NCBI GenBank assembly: GCA_963920575.1
Contig: OY986972.1
Location: forward strand, 7,762,010-7,826,009
DNA length: 64,000 nt
DNA from: Narthecium ossifragum
Lineage: Eukaryota; Streptophyta; Magnoliopsida; Dioscoreales; Nartheciaceae
Direction: 5' to 3'
Shown: positions 22,089 through 34,024 of the stretch, piece after piece
How positions within the stretch are numbered: the first letter of the stretch is position 1
Layout: each line of letters starts with the position of its first letter
Position numbers and translations under genes: made by a program
The notes under the pieces: generated by a model
Seen by the model: only the letters and a program-made list of their open reading frames with translations
Told to the model about the DNA's origin: nothing
Databases searched by the model: none

Positions 22089-23769
22089 TGTCACATCCCG
22101 ACCCAGAAAACCCATCCAGGCCAAAACGTGAGGGACCTAAACCTATTCAATCATCTCTGGCGTATTTATATAATAATTTCCACCGCTAATTTGAACAATT
22201 CTATCAGAGGGGCAACATAGTAATCGCTAATAAACAACTATCTATAACAGTTCCAGATTAACATCAGAGTAAACATGGTTAGATAATTTATCGAAACCTC
22301 TGAATTATACAATTTACTCCTCAAACATAGATTCATAAATATCTAATCCTCGAAGAGGAAAATTATACATTTAATACATCTATCAAAAGTAATCTATAAC
22401 AAAAGGAACTGTTGAAGCTACCAACACCTCAGGATCCTCGAGCACGTCTTGAAGTCATTGCGCCACCAAAGCCTGTCCAGCTGGTATTGTAGAAAAAGAG
22501 TTGACGTCTGCACCTGCAAACACAGCTCGGGTAGGAGTGAGCAATAAGCTCAGTAGGGTTCTAATCTACGGCACACAAAAGGAAAGGGAACTACAAAGTC
22601 CTGGGACTCTATCTCATCTTTAGGGGAGACTCACGTCACGTCCACTGCCTACCCTAGGGCACGTGCTCTGCGACCTCTACTGTCAACAGTTGTCCCTCTC
22701 TACAACCAAGCGCTCCAGCGCTAAAACAACATGGCGTAGGACACAGGGTGACACATAACTTCCCCTAACAAAGCTATTGAGACTGAGGTTGGAATCCTGG
22801 GCAACCTCTACACCTCAATCAGAATAATCATAGCCAGCTAGACACCGTCCTCAAGAATACAAGGATTCAATAATACAATCATCCTACACCTCACTACCCA
22901 GCCACGGTCCTAGAGCTATATCCGAGCTATCCGAGAGCCTCAGATCGGCGAAGACCCTATTCACCCACACCCTAACCTTATGCTCTAATACAAACATGAT
23001 GCATGCAATGCTCAGGCACAAATAAAGAGATATAAGCATGCAACAAGATGACATCAATTATATAGAGGCATAGCCTATAGCTAGCCAAAGGGGTGAGCAT
23101 AGCAAGGGTCTTAAATACAAATAAGCTCTACTAATGATATAGCGATTAGAGCAAAGCGATAATGATAACACATATATACAATAGTCTTCAGTGCTCTCCG
23201 GCACCAAACAGACTAAGATTCCACAGTTACCCCACAGGTAATTGATCAACAGCTAAGCAACAACAACAATCGAGCCAATTTCGGCATTACAACGGCGTCC
23301 ACAACTATCAATTGAAATTTGCTACAAGGGAATACAACCTCGGCCAAACCACACAACAAGATATATAATCTATGAATACAACGGGTTAAACCCCCGACGC
23401 ACGCCAGCAATCAGCGGAGCTATTAATCAAAATAGTTTAGTTATTCTAAGCATGCAAGGCACACCTTCAGCCCATTTACACTAAACATTCTCGGGGGTTG
23501 TCATTCCCCCGGTTACCCATAAAGCGATAAAGCAATCACAAACTACATATATATATAGCATGCTTCTCGAGAAGCTGCTTGAAAATCGGTAGAAATCAAT
23601 AAACCGATTCGAAATACAACTTACGGTGAAATCCAGAGATAAACCCATCAAAATCCCAATTAAAGTATTATAATAATCATTACCTGTCATCGGAAAAACC
23701 ACATGAGAAATTCGGGTCGAAAAAAAACCAAAAACACCAAATTGGGATCAATTATAACAAATCAGCATA

Positions 23770-24060
23770 TAAAAGATCGATCATCTTACCCAAGATTATC
23801 GATCATTCATATGGGTGCTCACTGTCTAGGAGAAATGATCGATCTTCACTCCCATGGAAGATCGATCTTCCTTAAGAGTGTTCCCTACCTAGAAGGCAAT
23901 TGATCGATCATGATACCCATGATCGATCCCCTCCAAGTGCTCCCCCTATCAAGAGAAATGATTGATCTTTCCTCACAAGGAAGATCGATCATCCTTCAGA
24001 CGAGACAGAACACTTCAACAAAAGTGATCGATCATTTTACCCAAATGATCGATATTTCAT
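23770..24060 (-). repeat. GATCGATC palindrome cluster in solo LTR 3
   Basis: Cores such as AATGATCGATC, GGAAGATCGATCTTCC and ATGATCGATC occur about ten times in 290 bp. This lies roughly 0.9-1.2 kb from the LTR start once the MULE is removed, close to the place of the clusters in copies 1 and 5. Confidence 0.85.
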
Positions 24061-24950
24061 AAGTTGGCAGGAAAAGTGAATAGTGGATGAAATCCAATTT
24101 CTTGGATTTCGACAATCAAAACTCGTCGGAATCAAACCAAACTTGGTATGCATGTGAAATAAGATGTGGGGAATCTAATGACACTAGGAAATCCAACTTT
24201 GGATAATCAAATCTTCCGAATTAAATCAAATTACCTAAAAACCGATGAAAAACTGTATTTGTTGGATTTGATCTATCTAACAGCGATGGAATCCATTCAA
24301 ACTTTGCATGAAGGTCTATTTGATGGTGGGGAATTCATTCATGCAACAAAAACCAAACTCAGATCGTGAAATATTAGATTTGAGTTTTACCCCGTCGTAA
24401 AACCGACAAAAATATGGAATCCGTTCGAAAGAATACAAAAATGAAACCATAGCTAGCTTCTAAACATAGCAAGGAACTAGATTACAGAAAAGGAAAGCAT
24501 TCTAATAAACACAACAGCCACAAATCATTAAAAAGTGATCCTAGGGTTACCAACTAATAGGAATTGGGTAGAAACACCTACGTGTAGCAAAAAGCAGGCA
24601 ATCTACAAGATCCTCAACTCCGATCATCTTGGATCCGCACTGAAATGCCGCAGTCGGATCTCCACTCCAGCAGTCAACGAAGGAGAGAGGAAGAGAGAAA
24701 GTGAAAAGAAAGAGAGGAGAGAGAAGCGAAGCGCCCTTAAAGTTCTAATCAATCACATACATCAATTCAAGGCCATGTGTGCACTACGTCGGTGTGAAAT
24801 CGACCGCAAAGGCGTAATTTTAGTAAATTTCCCTTGGAGCCCAAAAACAGCTACGCGGTCAACTGATCGCATCCCAAGGCCAACCGAGCCAAACCACAAA
24901 ACCAGACCCTTGACCTGACGCGGTCAGACCGGGTTGGAGGTACGACTCCA

Positions 24951-26244
24951 GGGTTCTGTTTAGGTCATACCAAGATTTTGGGTCATACCATCATACCTAT
25001 GGTCAGGATTCATTGAATCCCATCTAAGGGTGTGGATGACGCCAGCTCATTAGTAAGCTGCTGATCGGATCGCAGCCGGCTAAACAGAACCCTCTCTCTC
25101 GCATGCGCTGCGACTCCATCCATCACCTCCCGCCGCTGCGATCCATCCATCGTCGCCCGCTGCCACATCTCCTTCTCCCTGCGTCTCATCCTCTCTTCTC
25201 TCTCCCCGACCGCTGTTGAGTTCCGACGGCTTCGAGCACTAGCGACGGATGCCCTAGACCACTCCCAACGTCTCTACTCTGTCCCCTCTCTCCGACGGGC
25301 GGTGGTTTCAAGCGGCTTGGAGCACCCGCGGCACGCTTCGGGGTGGTAAGTTCACACCGCTATCTCTCTTGTCCTCTGTCCACATAAGGGTGACTCTTAC
25401 GAATCCCGCAGGATCTATTGTCCACTCGTGTAGTCGTGTGGTTCTTTCTCCTCTCCTCTTTTGCACCTCTTTAAACCCCCTCTCGCTCCATTCATGGACT
25501 TTGGAAACCTAATTCCACGAGCCGACATGACATGTACTCCTCTTTGTTTAATGTTAAAAGATCAAATTTGCTCTTGTTCTCGTTTAATTTTCCTCGTATG
25601 TACTTTTTTTAGGATGGCTTGTAGCTGCAAGCGACATAGAACTGAAGAAGGTTTCCTACCAATATTCACAATTATATTTCTGCAATTGCATTTGAGAAAT
25701 TGTCTTCCTTTGTGTCTCAATGGATATGCAAGAATCCGGCCGCAGTCGCAGTAAGCGAGCTTTTGAGGAGAACATTGACACTAGGGACAGCAGGGAGGAA
25801 GACTATGAAGACTTGGAGGGTGCTGATAAGAAGAAGCACCGATCCAGCAAGTCGCGGAAGCATGGCAGTACTGAAGATGTAGAGGAACATCATAGCGGAA
25901 GGAAAAGGAACTCTGGGGAAAGGAATGATGGAAGAAGGAAGATGTAGAGGAACATAACAAAAGTGCCCTTGTCTCCCGCGCGTTGGATGGAGTCACAGCA
26001 GCGGGCGGCGATAGTAGGAGTTGCAGTGCGAGAGAGAGAGATCGAGTGATTTAGGAATTCCATCTGTCCTTGTTGGTTTTGATCCGAGCCGGCTCAGTCT
26101 CAATCAGCTTGAATTCAGCTCAGAATTCAGTCAGCAGCTTACTAATGAACTGGCGTCATTCACACCCTTGGATGGGATTCAATGAATCCTGACCATAGGT
26201 ATGATGGTATGACCCAAAATCTTGGTATGACCTAAACAGAACCC
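24951..26244. mobile_element. Non-autonomous Mutator-like element (Pack-MULE candidate), 1294 bp
   Basis: Terminal inverted repeats of 114 bp (24951-25064 and 26131-26244) start GGGTTCTGTTTAGGTCATAC and differ at about three positions. A perfect 9-bp target duplication ACGACTCCA (24942-24950 and 26245-26253) is diagnostic of Mutator-type insertion. Subterminal GAGAGAG-rich blocks (about 25090 and 26040) are also inverted copies of each other. No transposase is encoded. The interior holds GC-rich, gene-like sequence and a short frame that looks like a captured exon. Few changes between the repeats suggest a fairly young insertion. Confidence 0.92.
25720..25947 (+). pseudogene. Captured first-exon fragment, resembles the N-terminus of METTL14-like (MTL1/EMB1691) proteins
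   Basis: A 75-codon frame beginning MDMQESGRSRSKRAF and rich in Lys/Arg/Ser/Glu, including GADKKKHRSSKSRKHG and then HHSGRKRNSGERNDGRRK. From memory this layout resembles the charged N-terminus of plant METTL14-like proteins, the non-catalytic partner in mRNA N6-adenosine methylation. The methyltransferase domain is absent and the frame stops before any domain. Upstream, an acceptor-like poly-T tract ending in TTTAGGATGG (about 25605-25618) may be a captured 5' UTR intron. Any other nuclear SR-like protein N-terminus is possible. It lies wholly inside the MULE, so it is a gene fragment, not a native gene. Confidence 0.5.
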
Positions 26245-26262
26245 ACGACTCCACACATCGAT

Positions 26263-26529
26263 TTTTGACGAGTAAGCCACGTCAGTGGTTGGGATGAGTG
26301 GAGGAGAGGTCATGGGTGGTTGGTGAGTCAATCCACTGGGATGGATCGGGGCGATGGGTGGCGAAGACGTCAGATCTAAGAGGTCGGATGGCGTCGGTGC
26401 TCTTGGAGAAGAAGAGTCACCATGAATGGAGGAAGGAGGGGTTGGGGATGAAAAGGGAGGCCGGATTTTAGATTAGAAGTGATTGGGAGGGCTAGGGGCG
26501 GTGGTTTTAAGTGGTGGTGATGCCGGATC
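26263..26529. other. Unassigned G-rich interval between solo LTR 3 and a family B fragment
   Basis: About 265 bp, rich in GGTGG and GGAGG. It is the continuation of the sequence interrupted by solo LTR 3. No frame, terminal repeat or known motif is recognised. A similar composition is seen at 31310-31700. Confidence 0.5.
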
Positions 26530-26868
26530 TTGAAGATTTCATAATATTTGGAGTTATTTGAAATATTTGACGATTATTCTTCTAAATGTCAACAGACCAG
26601 TTTTCCAGTAGCTATATATCTTTATCTATTGAAGCCTTCTAACACGTACTAAATTTCCAGAATATTTGGACTTATACAGAATTTATGACGAATATTCTCC
26701 TGACATGCGACGAAGCAGTCTTTTTCACATAATTTCATATTTTTAGCCAAATTTCTTGTTAAATCATGATGAAACCTGAAATAAACTAACAAACTATTAA
26801 ATACAACTACTTTATGCTTAAAAAGGGTAAATTAAGCGGTTTAATTATGAATAATTCATGACTCATCA
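26530..26868 (-). mobile_element. Family B LTR 5' portion, reversed
   Basis: It matches the reverse complement of the first part of the family B LTR and ends ATGACTCATCA at 26868, the reverse of TGATGAGTCAT. It is followed by the reversed polypurine tract CACCCCCTAACTT. The other end is truncated. Confidence 0.82.
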
Positions 26869-28998
26869 CACCCCCTAACTTATACTTTGCTAGTCCTCGA
26901 GCAAAGAAAAGATAAAAAGAAAAAAAATAATAAATCTATCTAGCCACTTTCATAGGTCTCAGAATTGCACTTAGCATGTACAACAAGCCTTTAAACACAT
27001 GGATTACCCCAGAAGATGAGTTATAGTCTCATGAGGGTTTTCAGGGACGACACCCACAAACATCTATACATCCCCTTGAATATGCCATTAGAAATCAATC
27101 ACACTACTCATTAACTCCAATACATGAAATAAAAATAGTATCCATAAATATACCCTTCAACTCATAGTCATATAAAAATATAGTAAATTAAAACATGTCA
27201 TAACATATTTCCTACACTTCAACATATTTAATCATGATTAAAAACAACTTTAACACTCATGTGTGTGTGAATAGGATTCCACATGCTTCAGAGTATCAAT
27301 TATATCTAAACACTTCAACTATTCAAAATCACAATCCTATCCAAGCACATATCTTCCACTTATCATGTAGTAATCTCTGTTTTTTTTCCTTTTTTTTTCA
27401 TTATATGTGCAATGTTATGATCTCTTATACTTTCTTCATGCTACATGTAACGAGGTTCAAGCCAATGACTCCCAAATCATACGGCTTTAGGGCACTAAGT
27501 GTATAATATTTTTTAGACTCGAATGTTCAAACCAAGAAGGCTACAAATCATAACTAGTCATTTTTTTCAAAAATTTCAACTGTTTTACGTGAACAACACA
27601 CCTTGTTAGGCATCTTGCCCGGTTACTAAGTATGAAACCCTTTTTGCATATAAAACTCTTTTTTTCTTTTTTCTTTTTTCTTTTTTCAATTGCATACTTT
27701 TCATGTAACATAACATCAGATCATAAATATATCATAGTATCATACTTAGAATCTAATATCACTCATCAACATATTGAAGTCTATATGTGCATTATGATAT
27801 GTCAAGTTATTCTTAAATCATGATAAAAGTGTTAAAGTATAGAAATAATGACATGCATAGCAAAAATTTACTATCCCTTATATAATATACAAGTCTCAGA
27901 ATAATTCAGAAGATAAATTTCTAAACCAAGCATCTTTGTCAAATCATATCATAACTTCATTCTTTTGACATAATTCAAGCGATATATAATATTTTGTTAT
28001 CTAAAAAAAATAAGCATTGAATTCCTAGAATTTAAGCACTGGATTAATATAATTCTACCCCTAACTTAAATGTAATTGTTCCCAATTACACTAAGTTATA
28101 AAAGTAAACAAAGAAAATAGGGTAGAGATAACCATAATGAAGTGCAAAACTTTCTCTCGCTCAATAAATATGTCAAAGCATCCGCCATAAATACTTCCCT
28201 CTCCACCACAACCTGCCACAGAAATATATACCTTTTCAAAAGATCAAGTATATATCATAGAATATAGCAAATAAAAGCCCAAAAAGGTACGAAACTCACA
28301 GAAAATTTTGACAGTCTCTTTTGTATTTTCATGATATAACACTCTGTACAATTATTCAACCCACAAAAAAAAATAGAAAATGCACAGGCAGAAGTAAAGG
28401 AGATACCACCATCATCATAATCCCATATCAACACATCATCAAGTACGAATAAATACATCCAAAACATCCAAAAAGTAGAAACAATTACCAACACCCAAAA
28501 CATCCAAAAGGGTCCCAAATCAATAGCTAATGTTCATTAGAATCCCTAGAATCAAGCAGTCGAGCGGAAGTAGAGGGGTCGGCTTACAAAGATTGTCCAA
28601 TACTAGCAAAGTCATGACGAACCTCTGCCGTCAAGTCATCAATCGCAGAGTCAACTACTACTGTAAGTGCAAAAAATCAATCTCGAGACAAGTCCGGACT
28701 GGTCAAACTAGCTCAAGGCTGTGGAACACTACATCACAAACGACTCGTAAACTTCGACCATGTATCCCTCCTAAAGAGTACTTGTCCTAAGATTTAATGA
28801 AAATAATAAACAATAAACTAGGGTGTAGTAGAAGAGATCTGGATAGGCCAGAGTACTTGAGTGTGGCCCTGATTGAAAATCAAAATCACTGGATCAAAAA
28901 TTGGAGCTTTATGGCACTTAGATCATAGCTGGAGGTAATCCGATGGCTGAAAACATGCCGGTGGCAGATCGTCGGTGAAACCTCGTCGTCGGAGGACG
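26869..28998 (-). mobile_element. Family B 3' internal tail, reversed
   Basis: Reverse complement of the tail seen at about 14030-15270: the blocks around 27449-27500 mirror 14632-14680, and CCAATTACACTAAGTTATAA mirrors the sequence near 14080. A reversed copy of the AACCGGGC motif is at about 27605-27640. Bases 28250-28998 are less clearly matched. Short frames there (28255-28518, 28530-28790) have no recognisable product. Confidence 0.7.
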
Positions 28999-29003
28999 GG
29001 GCC

Positions 29004-31304
29004 TGTCGCGCCTCGACCCGCGAAAGCCCAACCGGGCCGGGCGACGCGAACCGGAACCTAACGAAACGCGGAAAAAGCTAGCGATGGTTCCCTCTAACCT
29101 ATTGGTCTACGTAACAATTCACCAAAAACACCCTCAATTAAAAGACAATAATTTAATGAAACCTCGAATCACAGATTACAAACCCAAAAAGATTTAATAT
29201 ACATATCCTCGGAGAGGGGAAGATTCAAATACAACATTACTCCCGTAAGAGACTAACTAACAAAAGGTATAAAAGCAGTAAAGATCGCCACCTCTCAAAG
29301 TCCACCAGGCGCCGCCGCACCGCCGACCAACTGCCCGGTAGGGGCCACAGAAGAAGAACTGACGCCTGCACCTGCAAAACGCAACCCCGGTAGGAGTGAC
29401 CACTAAGCTCAGTAGGGTTCTACACTACGCCACACAGAAGGAAAAGGGAAACGCAACAGTGTCGCCCTCAAGTAAGACCTGGGTGTATACATGGGTCCCA
29501 TAACCCCACCGAGTGTCCCTGAGGCCCAGGAGCAGCGCTCAGTAAGCAGAAACAAACACTGCTGACTCACATACAGGAACCCGACACTGCAGGGGGGAAA
29601 AGGACCCGCTGACTAGACAACTCCTCTACTCAAGAGTCAACACAGTGAAACACCGGCTACACCTCAGCATCCGACTCAAGGCCGACACGACCTCTACAAT
29701 CATCAAGCAACAAGTGTACCAGTCATCTAAGCCTATCATCGAATCGACTGGACACTACAATTGGAACCGGGTCCAAACTACCCAACCCCGGTCCTAGGGC
29801 TAAGTCCGAGTTTCCAGCCTCGGGACGGCGACCCACAGATCACCCACGCCTTAACCATGCAACTAATGCACAAATCAACAATGCATGCTATGAACATACA
29901 CAAACAGGAGATAGGCATGCAACAATATGATAAGGCATCATATAAGTCAATTGGATCGCTGCAGCGGTACTACCAACCACTGCCAGCCGATCCGCAGCAG
30001 GTCCCGACATTACGACAGTACCACGACCGTCAACCGCGGACTCCTGCAACGGGAAACAACCCCGAAAATGATGATGAACAGTAAAAAATATAATATTATA
30101 TTTAAAACACCAAAAGTTCTCTACTAGAGGCTAATTGAACCCATCGATCCGACATCCAACCGATGTCGGATTCGAGATCCAACATAGGCACCAGTAGATC
30201 TACATGCCTGGATCAACATATCCAAAATTCATAAATATCCAACGGTTCGATTAACGGGAAAATACTAATCAAACCTGCTAATCAAACTAACTTACGACCT
30301 CTTTGCTGCAACGCAGCCCGCCAGTGCGAACATCATAACAATTCATAGGAAAATCGAAAAAATATGAAATCAGTTGCGTTTGAGAGTACATTCAAAGATC
30401 TACAACTCTTCAGTTCATCACAACCCAAGCTCATGCACGTACGGGCCTAAAAACTTGCCGCAAGCCGACTGTTCTTCAAGAACAGCAGAAACCGGAAAAT
30501 CCGAGATTAATCATGCATAAATCCTACTAAAATCTCAACCAAAGTTCATGAACCTTATAACAGAAATTATACTCAGCAAGATGCATCCAACAAGACAAAG
30601 ACTAGCAAGATCAAACGGCAAGATTAAGAGAAACCCATTAAACAACTCTCGTAGGTAGAAAACCTACCAAACTGCGCTAAACCTCGGCTGATTCCCCGCA
30701 AGCCAGTCACCAACAAGGTTCCAAACTACTTCTGGGATCTTCCTCTTGTCGCCACGGATCCAACGAGCTTTAAATCGCACAAAACGGTGGCCGGATGAGG
30801 GAGAACGGAGGAGAAGAAGCTCGCTGCCGGGAAGAACAGAAAAAAAACAGAACAGCGGGAAGAAGAAAGAAGAAGGAAGAAGAAGGAAGAAGAAGGAAGA
30901 AGAAGGGGAAGGAGAAGAGGAAGGAAAGGGAAAGGGAAAGCCGGGGAAGGAGGGGAAAAGGTGAAGGAGGGGAGGGAAAGTCCTCCCCTTTTGACAGAGG
31001 AGAGTGACGGCCAACGACGGCCGTCCTTGCGAAGGAAAACCCACCGACTCGCTCACGAGTCCAATCGATCTCTCCTAGGAGCGATCGATCACTCACGGGC
31101 CGCCAGCTTCCCAAAAGTAAGCTTCTGCACGCCCGAGTTAGGATTTCCCGATCCCGGGTCCACCTAACCATTCTAATCAAGCACTAACACAAACAAGGTC
31201 AGTGTATGCACACGCGGGTGTGAAGCAAACCAACAAGGCGCAATTTACCAAATTGCCCTTGCGGTCTACAACGAGCCACATGGGTAGAGGGACAGGTCCT
31301 CACA
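29004..31304 (-). mobile_element. Family C solo LTR 4 (2301 bp)
   Basis: It runs on the plus strand from TGTCGCGCCTCGACCC to GGTCCTCACA. The flanks GGGCC (28999-29003) and GGTCC (31305-31309) form a 5-bp duplication with one mismatch. Its internal landmarks match the other copies: TGCACCTGCAAAACGCAACCC near 29370 and the CTCAGTAGGGTTC block near 29408. Its palindromes are few (31060-31090). It contains a long homopurine tract that the other copies have only in shorter form. Confidence 0.87.
30830..30985 (+). repeat. Homopurine tract with GAAGAAGGA repeats
   Basis: About 150 bases almost entirely A and G, including several tandem 9-bp GAAGAAGGA units. It is the reverse complement of the pyrimidine-rich leader seen in copies 1 (2853-2912) and 5 (47353-47435), but much expanded. 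The Lys/Glu-rich and Phe/Ser-rich frames across it are composition artefacts. Confidence 0.85.
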
Positions 31305-31309
31305 GGTCC

Positions 31310-32560
31310 AGTGGGGATAGAGTCGTGGATGGCCAAGGAGTCCGTCCATGTGGTCTGATCGAAGAATAGTGGCATACATGCGGCGAATTGGAGATGGTCG
31401 GCGCGATTTAGATCACATGAGATGGATTCCGGTGATCTAGGCTCTCATCGAAGTCATGGATGGCTGGAAAAGGGCTGTGGTGGCCTGAGGTAGCTTTTGG
31501 AGAGGGTTCATGGCGGTGGGGGGGGGCATGGAGGAGGAGATCGGGGTGGCAGCGGTGGAGATGGGATTGAGAGGCGGCTGAGGTCAGGGATGAATTCATA
31601 GGTTTTTCAGGAGGGTTGGTGGAGTAAGGAGGCCGGGAGGGTTAGTCGACGGTGGAGGTTGTGGTAGGGGGTTGCCGGCGTCGAACAAGGGCCGCTGAAG
31701 GAGGAGAAACGTAAAAGCCTCTCGTCGAGAGAGACAACCGTCCTCTCTATGGGAGAGACCACCATAATTCTCAAAGAGGATAAAACTATTCAAAGATTTT
31801 ACTGATAAAAAGCTGCCCTAATTACAAATCCTAAAACTTCTTTTCTAGGATAAGGAGAGACCAACTTAGAGATGGACTCAAATCAGAAATTAAACTCAAA
31901 CCCAATAAATAATGAACCAATCCGAATTAAGAAAGAAGAAAATGGCTAGAAATAGGAAAACCTACTAAAAATAGTAAAAACTGATAACCTGTCTAAAAAG
32001 GAATGTTTTACACTAAAACAAAATTTTAAGTCATAAAGAAAAGAAACATGGATCTTTGGAGGCTCAGGTCATGGAGAGATCTTCGATCAGACATCAGGGT
32101 CGAAACTTATGCCCATTCGATGGTCACGGTCGTACGGAGATCTGAGTCGGACTGAGGGAGTTCGAACACGATCTGACCGTTTAGGAAGTCTCTCCGGATC
32201 GGACTCAGCCAGGTCTGGATCTGGACTTGGTCCTGCATCAAGATCGGGGTCAGTTAGAGAGGGGGCTTTATGACGGAGGTGAGGGCTGTGGAATGGGGGG
32301 ACGGGGTTGGCCGGAGAGGTGACGATGGGCGGCGGTGGTTGACGGCTTGGGGACGAGCCGATCGACTGGGGCGGAGGCGGGACGATGATCGAGCCAACGC
32401 TCGGAGGAGAGAGAAAATCTGACGGAAAAATGGGAAAAAATGGTGAAACAAATAGGGGAAAATCTATAAAAAAAAAATAGGGAAAACTCCTAAAATTTAG
32501 AGAGACTTGTCAAAAGGGCCTCAAAAAAAAATGGTAGGACAATAGGTCCTCATATCACTA
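31310..32560. other. Unassigned interval, no supported gene
   Basis: A G-rich part (31310-31690), an AT-rich part (31780-32050) and a second G-rich part. It has short frames only and no domain. A small minus-strand frame (31596-31793) is compositionally plausible but unrecognised. Probably transposon-derived, without evidence for a class. Confidence 0.45.
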
Positions 32561-33130
32561 CTGGACCAAAATTCCCCAGCCCCAAACTCCCCCCCACCCA
32601 CCGGCGGCCCCCCCAGCCCCCCCTATAATCACCCCCAACACCCCCTGTCGACGGCCCCCACCGATCCCGAGCTCACATCTCACCGCCGACTGTCATCTTC
32701 ACCGATCCCGATCTCGCCACTGTCATCCGTCATCGATCCCCGTCGCCACCTCCTTCCCCTCCTCCATCCCCACCGCCACCTCCTTCCCCGACTCCCCTTC
32801 ACCGATCCAGACGGATCTCGACAGATCCCAACGCCCAGACCCGACGAAGTTGGAGGTCTCATCGATCAGAGCTCGCAACCCCGAGCTCATCGTTTGTCAC
32901 AATGCCATCAGGCGAGATCCGTCACCTATTGTCGTTCCCCTGCTCGAGGTCGTCGTCCCCGACAAGCTCCTGCGATCACTTCGCCCTCCTAGATCCACCT
33001 GATCCGTCGACCAACGGCTCAATCCACTCCGGTGGATCGACTCCAAACAACCCAACGACCTCTCCTCCGTCAATTCCGACCTCTAACAAGCCCTCCTCGC
33101 TGACAATCAACCTCCGATGAGTTGTCAGCT
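32561..33130. other. C-rich interval with short low-complexity frames
   Basis: Very pyrimidine-rich at 32570-32660, then CACCGCCACC-type repetition. The plus frame at 32902-33120 is Ser/Pro/Thr-rich and has no homologue I can name. No promoter or splice structure can be supported. Confidence 0.4.
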
Positions 33131-33880
33131 ATCAGATGAAAATGAGATAGGAAATGAAAGAAAATCAGAAAAATATTGGGAAAATCATGTAAAATAGTGG
33201 AAATAATGGTAAAAAAATAGGAAAGTAATTTGGAAAGTAACTTGTAATAATTGTTGATAATAATGTAATAATTGTGGAAAGTAATTCAAGTACTTTCCAT
33301 TAGTTACTCTCCATTTGTTTAATCTGGAAAGTAAACCAAGTTACTTTCCATGATTTTATCATTAGGAACTCGAAGCTACTTTCCACTAGTTACTTTTCAT
33401 TAGTTTAATCTGAAAAGTAACTCAAGTTACTTTTACTTTCCACGATTTCGTGGAAAGTAACTCCTAGATCCGCTGGATCCGTGGATCAACGACTCAATCC
33501 ACTCCGTAATCGTGGTAAGTTACTTTCCGTAATCGTGGTAACTTGTAATTAAATTATGGATTCTATCAATTTATTCTAAGGCTAAATAGTCTATAAATAT
33601 TTGGATAATTATTTTCTATTTTTGGTAGTTACTTTCCATATTTTTTATAGTTATTTTCCAGTTTTTTTATAGTTACTTTCCACAAGGAATACGAACAGTC
33701 ACGTTATTCTAAGGTTAAATATTCTATAAATATTTGGACATTTATTTGCTATTTTTGGTAGGTACTTTCCATATTTTTTATAGCTATTTTTCAGTTTTTT
33801 TGATAGTTACTTTCCAGAATTTTTGGTTGTTACTTTCCACTAGGAATACGAACAGTCACTGCAATACGAATAGTCACTGG
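33131..33880. repeat. GTTACTTTCC / GGAAAGTAAC repeat field
   Basis: At least fifteen copies of GTTACTTTCC or its complement GGAAAGTAAC (some with one change) occur in about 700 bp. Early ones are paired head to head (for example near 33327-33350 and 33410-33460), later ones all in one direction. A roughly 140-bp tandem duplication (about 33576-33715 and 33716-33860) carries three or more copies per unit. No coding potential. Confidence 0.85.
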
Positions 33881-34020
33881 GAAGGGAAGATATGCTGGGA
33901 ATCCTGAAAGGGCATTTTAGTAATAAAAAACTGTTAGGGACTAAAAGCCTTAAGAAAAAACTATCCAGGCCTGGGGCTAAATATTTCCATCTGAATGGAC
34001 TAAACGCCAATTAACTCTAA
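33881..34020. other. Short AT-rich spacer, nothing recognised
   Basis: It lies between the repeat field and a reversed Athila-like remnant. It contains no frame or structure that I can assign. Confidence 0.4.
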
Positions 34021-34024
34021 AAAT

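Larger units (their letters stand above)
22089..26257 (-). mobile_element. Family C solo LTR 3 (about 2.87 kb), split by a MULE
   Basis: On the plus strand it begins TGTCACATCCCGACCCAG and ends, after the nested MULE, with the last bases CACA at 26254-26257. It has a perfect 5-bp duplication TCGAT (22084-22088 and 26258-26262). That duplication can be seen only when the MULE (24951-26244) and its 9-bp target duplication are removed, which fixes the order of events: LTR first, MULE second. A palindrome cluster with GATCGATC cores lies at 23770-24060. Confidence 0.88.

Noticed and set aside
30664..31180. Overlapping frames of 70-136 codons on both strands
   Set aside because: They lie on a homopurine tract and translate to Lys/Glu or Phe/Ser runs. 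They are inside a solo LTR with no homologue.
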